DNA of 64,000 nucleotides from Vibrio sp. D404a (GTDB taxonomy: Bacteria > Pseudomonadota > Gammaproteobacteria > Enterobacterales > Vibrionaceae): contig NZ_JAHGAJ010000026.1 in the NCBI RefSeq assembly GCF_030248535.1, positions 1 through 64,000 of the forward strand, written 5' to 3'. The notes under the pieces are model-generated. The model worked only from the letters and a program-made list of their open reading frames with translations, made no database searches and was not told the origin of the DNA. The translations under genes were made by a program, and so were the position numbers. Shown piece by piece: positions 35,085 through 42,976 of the stretch (the first letter of the stretch is position 1; every line of letters begins with the position of its first letter).

Positions 35085-35939
35085 TTAGAACTGAGAGTAT
35101 TTCTCGTAGCGAGAATCACGCAGTGACTCTTTGACACGCTTTAAGTTCTCGCGGAAACCTGTGCCACGGCGCAGTGTGAAGCCCGTTGCCAGTACATCGA
35201 TGACAGTCATCTGTACTACGCGGCTTGCCATTGGCATGTAAACGTCAGTGTCTTCAGGCACATCCAGTGAAATCGACAGTGAGCTTGCCTTGTCCAGTGG
35301 AGAGTCCTTCGCGGTGATAGCGATAACCGTTGCACCGTTTTCACGCGCTAAGTTCGCGATTTCGACTTGGCTCTTAGTACGGCCAGTGTGTGAAATCAGA
35401 ACGATAACATCGTTGTCACTACAGTTAATGCAGCTCATTCGTTGCATCACAATGTCTTCAAAACATGTGATTGGAATGTTGAAACGGATGAACTTGTTTT
35501 GAGCATCTTTCGCCACAGACGAAGAAGCACCCAAACCGAAGAATGAGATGCGCTTAGCTTGTGTTAGCAGGTCAACCGCACGGTTCACTTGCATCGAATC
35601 AAGGCTGTTTTTAGCCACATCCAGACACGCCATTGTCGATTCAAAGATCTTATGCGTGTAGGCATCTGGGCCATCATCTTCTTCAACGTTGCGGTTCACA
35701 TAAGGTGTCCCGTTTGCCAAGCTTTGAGCTAGGTGCAATTTGAAGTCAGGGAAGCCTTTCGTATCTAAACGACGGCAGAAGCGATTAACAGTGGGCTCAC
35801 TTACATCGGCCATTTTCGCCAACGTAGCAATACTAGAATGAATAGCAGTTTGAGGTGAAGCCATAATGACTTCGGCGACTTTACGCTCAGACTTGCTGAA
35901 ATTTTCCAGGTTTTTTTGTATTTTTTCTAATGTATTCAT
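35085..35939 (-). CDS. hexR: Transcriptional regulator HexR (RpiR family)
   Basis: Encodes 284 residues from ATG 35939; an in-frame GTG at 35948 is an alternative. The N-terminal RpiR-type helix-turn-helix is MNTLEKIQKNLENFSKSERKVAEVIMASPQTAIHSSIATLAKMADVSEPTVNRFCRRL (roughly 1-75). A SIS sugar-isomerase domain (about 125-250; FGLGASSSVAKDAQNKF, VLISHTGRTKSQVEIANLA) binds the effector, probably 2-keto-3-deoxy-6-phosphogluconate. HexR controls central carbon metabolism (zwf, edd/eda, gap) in gamma-proteobacteria. None of these targets is adjacent here. Confidence 0.95.
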   Translation of the reverse strand: MNTLEKIQKNLENFSKSERKVAEVIMASPQTAIHSSIATLAKMADVSEPTVNRFCRRLDTKGFPDFKLHLAQSLANGTPYVNRNVEEDDGPDAYTHKIFESTMACLDVAKNSLDSMQVNRAVDLLTQAKRISFFGLGASSSVAKDAQNKFIRFNIPITCFEDIVMQRMSCINCSDNDVIVLISHTGRTKSQVEIANLARENGATVIAITAKDSPLDKASSLSISLDVPEDTDVYMPMASRVVQMTVIDVLATGFTLRRGTGFRENLKRVKESLRDSRYEKYSQF

Positions 35940-36310
35940 AGTGTTCACGAGGGTATAGAGAACAACTTGCTAATTAATATCTTCGAACCAGGGGAGTGGC
36001 TGAAACAAAGAGCAGCAAAGAGTTATCAAGCAAATAAATAGCTAATGCGATATTGCTCTTTAGCATTGCCGTTTCAAATAGATATATTTTTAACTAGCAC
36101 CATAGGATAAGTATAAACCCAACACACTATTTACTAATACAAAAACACGGGATGAATGCTTAAGAATATGACAAACCTCAACAAAATTTTAGAAAACTAC
36201 AAAACTGGAAGAGGGTTTGAGTAAAAAAAGCGCAAATAGGTGTGGAATTGACGGGTTAGTTACACCAAAAAGAAAGAAATTTTCAATCTGGTGCAACTAA
36301 ATTTGAATTC
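35940..36310. other. Intergenic region upstream of hexR
   Basis: 371 AT-rich bases between hexR and panP, both on the minus strand. The right part has a weak inverted repeat (GGTGT..ACACC; also GTTGCACC..GGTGTAAC) that may end panP transcription. hexR promoter elements should lie in the left part. No gene seen. Confidence 0.5.
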
Positions 36311-37954
36311 TTAAGAATGAATCTTACTAACCAGAGCGGTGATCTTGCCCATTAAGTTCGGAGCAAGTTTTGCGATTTCACGCTGCTCTTCTAACACTGA
36401 GGTTAGGATATCGTTACCAGTGAGCGGGTTAGCCAGTACCACACGGAACACAATGATGTGTTGGTGCGACCAAGCCTCTGGGTTAAGGCGCGTACGAGAT
36501 ACAAACGATTTGCCGGTTTCACGTTGCTTCTTCTGAATAAACTTCGTTAGTTCATTTAAAAGTTCATTAAGCTCGGTGCGGTCAGCGTCGTTTGCTTTTT
36601 CAAGCGCTAGTTTAACGCTTTCAGGCACATAACGGTAAGTCAGAAGGCACAATTCAGGTTCAGAAACGAGCTCAAAGTCACTTTGTTGCTTGATAAGGTC
36701 GGCGAAATAGCGCGCTTTGTTGATGCTCTGATCGATAAGCAGCTCATAACCCGGACGACTGATGATGTGCATTGCTGCGTAAACCAACATCGCCATGCCT
36801 GAGCGAGAGCCCTCTAGCGTGTGACTACCTAGATCTTTTGACCCTTTACGAAGGATATACTGTGCGTGATGCTCAATAGCCGTCATCGCGTCAGGCTTTT
36901 TGAACAACACCATACCCGCACCCATAGGGATGTAGAGCTGTTTGTGGGCATCAATCGTCACTGAGTCTGCTAACTCAATACCATCAAGCAGGTGACGGTG
37001 ATTGTTCGACATTAGCGTTGCACCACCCCAAGCTGCATCCACATGGAAGTGACAATCTTCTTCAGCACAGATCTCGGCCACCGCTTTAAGCGGGTCAATA
37101 TTACCTGTCTCAGTGGTACCAGCCACACCAATGACCGCAAATGGCTTGATGTTTTTGCTCTTTAGCTCGGTAATGGTGCGCTGCAGGTCTTCAGTACAGA
37201 TTCGGTTGTCGTTATCAGTTTTTACTGATACTAAACCTTCTTGGCCGATACCTAGTACGTCAGCGGCTTTTTTAAGTGAGTAGTGACCACGTTCAGAAAC
37301 CAGAATCGCTAGGCCTTCATAGCCGTAATGCTTCATCGCCTTAAACAGGCCTTCTTTCTCCACACCCTTGAACTCGCCTTGAGCTTTCAGCGCATTGTTA
37401 CGCGCAACCCAAAGAGCAGTAATGTTGGCAATGGTGCCACCAGAGCAGAACGCACCAAGAGAGTGGTTGGCGCTGTGCATCCAGCGTGAGTAGAACTCAT
37501 CGTTGTCTTGATAGATCAAACGGTGCAGCATACCCAACACTTGACGTTCAAGCGGCGTAAACGCTTTCGATGTCTCAATCTTCACAAGGTTTTGGTTAAG
37601 CGCAATCATGATCTTTGACAGCGGCATCAAGAAGTACGGCAGAGCCGACGTCATGTGACCAATAAAGCTTGGAGACGAGGTGTGAACTGAGTGAGAAACC
37701 AGTGAATCGAGTAGATGCTCGGTATGTTCAGAAACAAACTCCGGTTGCTCAGGGATTTGAGCATTGGAAAAGTCCTTCTCAATCTCACGCAGTGGCTTCT
37801 CTTCCGCCACGATGTGCTCTCGTAAGAATTGATTCAGGTTTTGTGAAAGTTTGTCTTCGATTTGTGTCAGCGTTGAATCTGGGCCTTCTGGTACCGTAAA
37901 GATACGAAGCAGGCTATCAAAGCTCACATCTGCTGTTTTTTGTTCCGTAACCAT
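36311..37954 (-). CDS. panP: Aspartate 1-decarboxylase PanP (PLP-dependent)
   Basis: Encodes 547 residues, the size of Vibrio PanP. It is a group II PLP decarboxylase: the PLP-binding FHVDAAWGGA and DAHKQLY with the internal aldimine lysine at about 338 are present, as is FCSGGTIANITAL. The N-terminal section SVHTSSPSFIGHMTSALPYFLMPLSKIMIALNQNLVKIE is that of the glutamate decarboxylase-like group. PanP makes beta-alanine from aspartate for pantothenate in Vibrio that lack PanD. Such proteins are often annotated simply as glutamate decarboxylases. Confidence 0.88.
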   Translation of the reverse strand: MVTEQKTADVSFDSLLRIFTVPEGPDSTLTQIEDKLSQNLNQFLREHIVAEEKPLREIEKDFSNAQIPEQPEFVSEHTEHLLDSLVSHSVHTSSPSFIGHMTSALPYFLMPLSKIMIALNQNLVKIETSKAFTPLERQVLGMLHRLIYQDNDEFYSRWMHSANHSLGAFCSGGTIANITALWVARNNALKAQGEFKGVEKEGLFKAMKHYGYEGLAILVSERGHYSLKKAADVLGIGQEGLVSVKTDNDNRICTEDLQRTITELKSKNIKPFAVIGVAGTTETGNIDPLKAVAEICAEEDCHFHVDAAWGGATLMSNNHRHLLDGIELADSVTIDAHKQLYIPMGAGMVLFKKPDAMTAIEHHAQYILRKGSKDLGSHTLEGSRSGMAMLVYAAMHIISRPGYELLIDQSINKARYFADLIKQQSDFELVSEPELCLLTYRYVPESVKLALEKANDADRTELNELLNELTKFIQKKQRETGKSFVSRTRLNPEAWSHQHIIVFRVVLANPLTGNDILTSVLEEQREIAKLAPNLMGKITALVSKIHS

Positions 37955-38063
37955 AGCAAGCGAGTTATTTTTCTAATATTGACGCGAGCGGGACAATCTA
38001 AACGAAAACGGGAACAAAGTCCCGTCTTAATTATGAAATCCCACTTCCCATAAACGTTACTTT

Positions 38064-38090
38064 TATTTAAAAGTAGCGAATATGTCGCTA
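38064..38090 (-). terminator. Probable terminator overlapping a stop codon
   Basis: Minus strand TAGCGA, loop CATAT, TCGCTA, then a short TTTT run. It overlaps the stop codon of the downstream-encoded hypothetical exported protein. Confidence 0.45.
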
Positions 38091-38615
38091 TTTACACTGA
38101 GTGCTTTCAACTTTAGCGATAGATTGGTTGTAGCGCTGAAGGGCTGTATCAATCTGTTTAGGATGGCTTAGAAGCTCCGCGAACGCAGAACGTAGCTCAT
38201 AGTTTTGAGCGTGAGGTTTAGACTGGCGATCGTCGAATGTTGTCTTAGCAATCTTACCCAGCTCGTCATCACGCTGTGACAACTCTTTGATGTCATGTTG
38301 CTCTAGCTTCAACCAACCTTCGATAGACTGTTCAGTCGCTACTTTGCTTGAGTCGTTCACTAGGTAATAACGAACAGCAGCACGGTTGAGTTCAAAGTGG
38401 TGCTTACGGCCTTCAAGGAACCACTGGCTCACTTCTTCAAGCTCTGGGTATTGTTCTGAGGTTAGGTCAGCAAGATCGGCATACCAATTCAGAGACGCAT
38501 CGATATACGCATCGTATTTTTCAGCAAGACATTGTTGATTTCCAGTTAAGCTCTCTGCTGCAAAAGAGAAGGTAGAAGTTGATGCTAGCAGTAGTGCGAC
38601 ACAAAGGCGTTTCAT
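38088..38615 (-). CDS. Hypothetical exported protein
   Basis: Encodes 175 residues. A signal peptide (MKRLCVALLLASTSTFSFAAES) is cleaved near residue 20. The mature part is helical with repeated aromatic residues (NWYADLADLTSEQYPELEEVSQWFLEGRKHHFELNRAAVRYYL) and has one N-terminal and one C-terminal Cys (CLAEK, TQCK) that may form a disulphide. I do not recognise the family. It is probably periplasmic. A 205-base gap and no shared strand neighbour nearby suggest its own promoter. Confidence 0.75.
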   Translation of the reverse strand: MKRLCVALLLASTSTFSFAAESLTGNQQCLAEKYDAYIDASLNWYADLADLTSEQYPELEEVSQWFLEGRKHHFELNRAAVRYYLVNDSSKVATEQSIEGWLKLEQHDIKELSQRDDELGKIAKTTFDDRQSKPHAQNYELRSAFAELLSHPKQIDTALQRYNQSIAKVESTQCK

Positions 38616-38821
38616 AGCGGTTCCTTTTTGGGTTTATTCTTTTTAGAACTGTTTTTATTTAGGACTACGTTTTCACAGATTACCGTGGTTGGTATTTGTT
38701 GAGCAACGACACTTAGTGCCTTTTTATTTCGGTAACTGTTTCAGTATCTTGGGTAATTTCGGTATTTCCAGTAAAGAGACACGAACGCATTCTAATAGAA
38801 TTCATCTGCCATTCCTGCGAT

Positions 38822-39727
38822 CTAGTTAGCAAGAGATACAAAGAATAGCATCAATACTGGTACCAGTAGGCTCAAAATGAAGCCACTGACAATCGCAATC
38901 GGCACACAGCGAACGCCACCTGTGGTCTGAATAACGGGCAGAGTGAAGTCCATCGCGGTGGCACCAGCATAGCCAATCGAGGTACATGGGTAGCTGCGAA
39001 TCAGCATTGGAATCACGACTAGAGCTACCAGTTCACGCAGCAGTTCTAACATGAAGGAAGCGCCACCATAAACAGGTCCAAACGCATCGCCCATTAAGAT
39101 GCCCGCCAGAGAGTACCACCCAAAGCCCGAAGACATCGCTAGTGCACGGAAAAGAGGAATATCCAATAGGTACGCAGCAATCACGCCACCGAGCATAGAG
39201 GTCACAATGATGGTCGCTGCGATCACCATACCGTGCTTGTTAAGCAGGATCTGACGCAGTGTGAGTCCGCTATTACGCAGTTGAATACCGATGAAGAAGA
39301 GGAGAGCGAATAAAATCCATTCGCTTGCAGTATCGACCCAGCCCAAACCAATTGGGAGTAATAGACCCGCAATAAGGCCAGACCCGACGACTAGAATGAG
39401 TTTTGCCGACTCTAGAGCCATTGATGAAAGCGGCAGTTTCTTTTGGCTGCTGTCGGTTTGTAGCGGCAGGGCTTTATCAATGAGCGGCAGTGCCAATAAA
39501 TTACAGGCACTCAGGCAGACGAAGAAGGTTGCTGTGTAGAGCAAAATCGTCTGTAAATTGCTACCAAGGTTATCGAGCGCGGCGAGGCTCAATCCCATCA
39601 ATCCTAAGATGACGTATATCAGATAAGAAGTGGCACGATTGATCATCTCTAGTGCCTTTTCACTAGAAATAGAAAATAGGTACCCCACCACAAGCGGGGC
39701 AAAAATGAAGATCATCCCTGTAAACAT
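38822..39727 (-). CDS. LysO family transporter (lysine exporter-like)
   Basis: Encodes 301 residues with about eight membrane segments, close to E. coli LysO (YbjE, about 299). Features: FIFAPLVVGYLFSISSEKALEMINRATSYLIYVILGLMGLSLA, LLFFIGIQLRNSGLTLRQILLNKHG, and the conserved ALAMSSGFGWYSLAGILMGDAFGPVYGGASFMLELLRELVALVVIPML. LysO exports lysine across the inner membrane and protects against toxic lysine analogues. Substrate assignment by homology only. It lies 36 bases downstream of nothing on the same strand except the HDOD gene, which could share a transcript. Confidence 0.87.
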   Translation of the reverse strand: MFTGMIFIFAPLVVGYLFSISSEKALEMINRATSYLIYVILGLMGLSLAALDNLGSNLQTILLYTATFFVCLSACNLLALPLIDKALPLQTDSSQKKLPLSSMALESAKLILVVGSGLIAGLLLPIGLGWVDTASEWILFALLFFIGIQLRNSGLTLRQILLNKHGMVIAATIIVTSMLGGVIAAYLLDIPLFRALAMSSGFGWYSLAGILMGDAFGPVYGGASFMLELLRELVALVVIPMLIRSYPCTSIGYAGATAMDFTLPVIQTTGGVRCVPIAIVSGFILSLLVPVLMLFFVSLAN

Positions 39728-39762
39728 GATTCCCTCGATGCTGCTTTTAGCGGTTTATCGCC

Positions 39763-40683
39763 TTATAAACCGCTCGCACTGATAACGTCGTTAAGCTGTA
39801 CGTGGAACTCGTTGTCATTTAAGTTGCTGAGTTGATAGAGAACTTCAGCTCCGGTGACGTTGAGTTCGACTTCGTGAGAGTCGATGTTTTCATCATTGTT
39901 TCTAAACATCAAGAGATGATTAGCAATTCGTGCGATATCGAGGTAAGAAACGTCTTTCTCACTGTTTATAGAGGACTTATTAGAAGAGACATCAATAAAA
40001 TCACGGTCAAATCCCCACTGCTTTAATACCAGTTGGCTGGTGGCAGAACACTGAGTTTGGAAGATCTGCAATGCGATATCTTGGTCGAGATAATTGCCTC
40101 GTTCCAAATAGTTGTGATATTCGCTGACTAGGCAGAAAAGACCGATATCCGCCAGTAGGCCGACCAAGAGCGCTTTCTCTTGCTCTAGGTAGCTGTATTC
40201 TTTTGGTTCAAACTCTTTGAATTGGTTAGTCACCAAAACCATAGTGGCACCGAGCTCTTTCGAAATCGACGCACTTTGTCTTAACAGCTGATTGCAATCA
40301 TGGCTGAGATTAACGCTGTGCTTCAATTGCTCAATGGCTTGAGCGGTCACAATATCTCGGACTCGAAGAATACCGAGGCGCGATACAGCGGTCATGATAT
40401 CGACGCAGGTAATGTTGCGGCGATTAAATACGACTGAGTTAGCAACACGAATCACAATGGCGGTAAGGCCGGGATCCTCTAGCAAGCATTTTGCTACATC
40501 GGCGATTCCGGTAGATTCAAGCGTACAAAGTTTCTGAATTTTTAAAACCACATCTGGGATAGGAGGTAAGTTGATTCTGCCAGAGGCAATAGAGCTGCTA
40601 ACCAGTTGGGCGAACTCAGTCTCAAGTCCTTTGAGTAGAAGTGCTTTGTTCTCAGGAAGCCAATAGAAGGATAAATGATTCAT
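39763..40683 (-). CDS. HDOD-domain protein
   Basis: Encodes 306 residues. The start at 40683 (MNHLSFYWLPENKALLLKGLETEFAQLV) is chosen over the longer frame to 40749 because it begins the recognisable protein. The HDOD domain runs from about 35 to 250 (INLPPIPDVVLKIQKLC, ALLVGLLADIGLFCLVSEYHNYL). HDOD proteins lack the catalytic HD metal site and act as signal-transduction adaptors, often in motility or stress control. The end is 35 bases before the LysO-like gene. Partner unknown. Confidence 0.85.
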   Translation of the reverse strand: MNHLSFYWLPENKALLLKGLETEFAQLVSSSIASGRINLPPIPDVVLKIQKLCTLESTGIADVAKCLLEDPGLTAIVIRVANSVVFNRRNITCVDIMTAVSRLGILRVRDIVTAQAIEQLKHSVNLSHDCNQLLRQSASISKELGATMVLVTNQFKEFEPKEYSYLEQEKALLVGLLADIGLFCLVSEYHNYLERGNYLDQDIALQIFQTQCSATSQLVLKQWGFDRDFIDVSSNKSSINSEKDVSYLDIARIANHLLMFRNNDENIDSHEVELNVTGAEVLYQLSNLNDNEFHVQLNDVISASGL

Positions 40684-41042
40684 ATAAAGGGAATAAATAA
40701 TAAGACAACTGCAGTTTACAAGCCGGAATGCTGCCGCGCAATAGGACATAAGTAAAAATCGGTTTCAGTCTATAACAGCTAAATTTGAACCGGGATAACA
40801 TTAGGCGTCAAAATGAAAGCGACGAATAATGGCGTAATGTGATATCAATCATGAAATCCCTCGATACTCAATTAATTGCTGTGACCTAAGTCCAGACTTA
40901 ATTTTCTTTTCGAAGTATGATTTATTTCAAAGGTGACAAGCAATTCATAATAGTTACCTATATTTAGAACATTTTATTTTCGCATACAAAAAAGCTGCTT
41001 ATCTGGTGATCGTACTAATCGGGGTAATTTGATTAAGGATCA
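40684..41042. other. tfoX promoter region
   Basis: 359 AT-rich bases between the HDOD gene and tfoX. A weak CRP-like element TGTGATATCAATCATG (40838-40853) matches TGTGA-N6-TCACA in eight of ten positions. No c-di-GMP riboswitch (GEMM) is seen, which argues for TfoX rather than TfoY. The 5' region may also hold the pairing site for the TfoR sRNA, which I could not verify. Confidence 0.4.
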
Positions 41043-41630
41043 ATGGATATGACCGAGACAGCATTTATTAATTACGTAAGTAAGTTTGGTGAGCACCAAA
41101 AGCGTTCAATGTTCGGAGGTACTGGCCTCTTTCAGAGCGACGCGATGTTTGCATTGATTAGCGAAGGCTGCTTATTTATTCGCGGCGGTTCGTCACTCGA
41201 TGAAAAATTGACGGATCTAGATTGCGAGAAATATCGCCACGTCAAAAAGCAGACAACAGCCACTGTAAATTACTACGATATTACCGATCTGTTTACGTGT
41301 GAGCACCCTGAGCTGGATAGCATTATTCGTACTTCTATCGATAATTCAGTTCAACAACGTAGTTTCAAGAAATCGACAGCGAGTCGCCGTCTACGTGACC
41401 TGCCTAACATGCAATTGACGTTAGAGCGCATGGTTAAGAAAGCGGGTGTCGAGGATGTTTCTATGTTTATGCAGTTAGGCGCATCTGAAGTCTTCAGTAA
41501 GGTTCGTAAAACTTACGGCAACGATGTAGACCTAAAGCTACTTTGGAAATTTGCTGGCGCAATTGATGGTATTCACTGGAAACTGCTTCAAGAACCTCGT
41601 AAACAACAGCTATTGAAGAGCTGCCACTAG
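41043..41630 (+). CDS. tfoX: TfoX, competence regulator
   Basis: Encodes 195 residues. The N-terminal TfoX_N domain has FGEHQKRSMFGGTGLFQSDAMFALISEGCLFIRGG, and the C-terminal TfoX_C domain has LRDLPNMQLTLERMVKKAGVEDVSMFMQLGASEVFSKVRK. TfoX (Sxy-like) links chitin sensing to competence and type VI secretion in Vibrio. The order tfoX, an outer membrane protein, response regulator, kinase, DUF945 and serC is the same as the VC1153-VC1159 region of V. cholerae as I recall it, which supports TfoX over TfoY. No riboswitch was seen upstream. Confidence 0.88.
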   Translation: MDMTETAFINYVSKFGEHQKRSMFGGTGLFQSDAMFALISEGCLFIRGGSSLDEKLTDLDCEKYRHVKKQTTATVNYYDITDLFTCEHPELDSIIRTSIDNSVQQRSFKKSTASRRLRDLPNMQLTLERMVKKAGVEDVSMFMQLGASEVFSKVRKTYGNDVDLKLLWKFAGAIDGIHWKLLQEPRKQQLLKSCH

Positions 41631-41666
41631 AATCCACATATATGCTCAAAATTATTCAAAACAAAT

Positions 41667-41696
41667 AAAAACCGAGGACATAATCCTCGGTTTTTG
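41667..41696. terminator. Bidirectional terminator
   Basis: AAAACCGAGGA, loop CATAA, TCCTCGGTTTT with A and T runs on both sides, between converging tfoX and the outer membrane protein gene. Confidence 0.9.
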
Positions 41697-41749
41697 TTTA
41701 TCTATTCAATCGCTTAACAAGCCACTTTTCGACTTTTCGTTCAACTTTA

Positions 41750-42292
41750 TTAGAACTTAAAGCGAGTAGTGAACATGATTTGATCACCGTAGAAGTCGTT
41801 GATACGAGCTTCAGCACCTAGAGAGAATAGCTCTGTAGAGTGGAAACGCGCGTATACAGAACCGATCCAATCGTCGTTGTCATCGATAGATACGTAACCC
41901 GCTTTACCACCAACCTCAAGCTGTGGACCTAGCCATTGGCGAACACCAAGGTTTAGTTCCATACCAAGATCCGTTGAGCTAGAGTCTTCTGGCTGTACGA
42001 TACGCATCAGCATTTCACCAGTAAGGTCAGCCCAATTGTTGATTGGAGAGTGGAAACCAAGACCAACAGCAGAATCGAAGTCGCCCTCAAATTCAGAGTC
42101 GATACGTGCTACAGCGTGAGCATTTGGGTGAATTGACTTACTGAACGCGCCACCGAAAGTAACTGGGCTTGCGCCGATACGAGCTTCAAAGTAATCGTAG
42201 CTGAAGTTGCTCATCACTTGTGGTTGATCATCGGCAGCAAATGCTTGGCTAGATGCCATAAGCATAGCGGTAGTCAGTAGAATTTTACGCAT
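41750..42292 (-). CDS. Outer membrane beta-barrel protein
   Basis: Encodes 180 residues. Signal peptide MRKILLTTAMLMASSQAFA, cleaved before ADDQPQ. The mature part alternates hydrophobic residues in strands (for example NFSYDYFEARIGASPVTFGGAFSKS, NAHAVARIDSEFEG) and ends in Phe (TRFKF), the BamA recognition end of a barrel strand. It is too small for a porin and probably has about eight strands. Function unknown; the neighbourhood is conserved next to tfoX. Confidence 0.8.
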   Translation of the reverse strand: MRKILLTTAMLMASSQAFAADDQPQVMSNFSYDYFEARIGASPVTFGGAFSKSIHPNAHAVARIDSEFEGDFDSAVGLGFHSPINNWADLTGEMLMRIVQPEDSSSTDLGMELNLGVRQWLGPQLEVGGKAGYVSIDDNDDWIGSVYARFHSTELFSLGAEARINDFYGDQIMFTTRFKF

Positions 42293-42478
42293 AACGACAG
42301 TAAACCTATATTAATGTTAATTCCCTGTGTCTGCACCCAGTGGCACAAACAATAATTTTGAGACATTCTAGTCTAACTTGTAGAAAAGTAATCCTTTTAA
42401 ATGTCATTCATTTGTCATTTAGCTAAAAAGTAAGCAAATTGGGTGCCATTGTGCAACTTTGATTGCCAGAATTGTAAT

Positions 42479-42976
42479 CTACTCGCCAAAACTGGTTCGT
42501 TTATTCGCCATAGTTGTAAGAATTCGTTCGGTGTCGAGAATCGAGGTCCATTGCAACAAATTATCGTCTTGCTGGATAACATAGTCGGTAAGTTGTTGTG
42601 TAATGGTGTCTCTGAGCTCATTGCCGCGCCACGGTTTGGAGATATAGAAGTCGAGTGCGGCGTTATTGATTGCCGTAACGGTATCTTCTAACCCAGCTTG
42701 TCCGGTTAAAAGAAGTTTGCGCGTTGGCTGAGTCGGAGCATTCTTATTCAGCTCAATCAGAAAATCGATGCCGGTTTTTTCGGGCATAATGTGATCGCAG
42801 AGTATAAGCGCCAATTTTATGCCGTCTTGGTGCATTTCTTGAATCACCTCTTTCGCTTCATCGACCGATTCTGCTCCCTCAACCACAAAGTGCTCTTCGA
42901 ATGGTGCAAGGTCTTGAAGGACGCTGTTGAGCACTTCAGGCTCGTCATCAACACATAGTATTAGGTACTTATTCAT
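42479..42976 (-). CDS. Response regulator with CheY-like receiver
   Basis: Encodes 165 residues. The start at 42976 has a GAGC ribosome binding site and overlaps the kinase stop by eight bases (ATGAATAA). The receiver has DDE at 10-12, phospho-acceptor D61 in LILCDHIMPE, a Thr in LLLTGQAG and Lys in SKPW. The short C-terminal tail has no DNA-binding domain. It is the likely target of the kinase it overlaps, probably working through protein contact. Confidence 0.87.
   Translation of the reverse strand: MNKYLILCVDDEPEVLNSVLQDLAPFEEHFVVEGAESVDEAKEVIQEMHQDGIKLALILCDHIMPEKTGIDFLIELNKNAPTQPTRKLLLTGQAGLEDTVTAINNAALDFYISKPWRGNELRDTITQQLTDYVIQQDDNLLQWTSILDTERILTTMANKRTSFGE

Noticed and set aside
36311..37954. 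Glutamate decarboxylase (acid resistance GadB)
   Set aside because: Length and the N-terminal section fit PanP; no gadC-type antiporter is adjacent.
40684..41042. c-di-GMP riboswitch (GEMM) upstream of tfoX, as known for tfoY
   Set aside because: None of the conserved GEMM-I core elements is visible, and the gene order fits tfoX.
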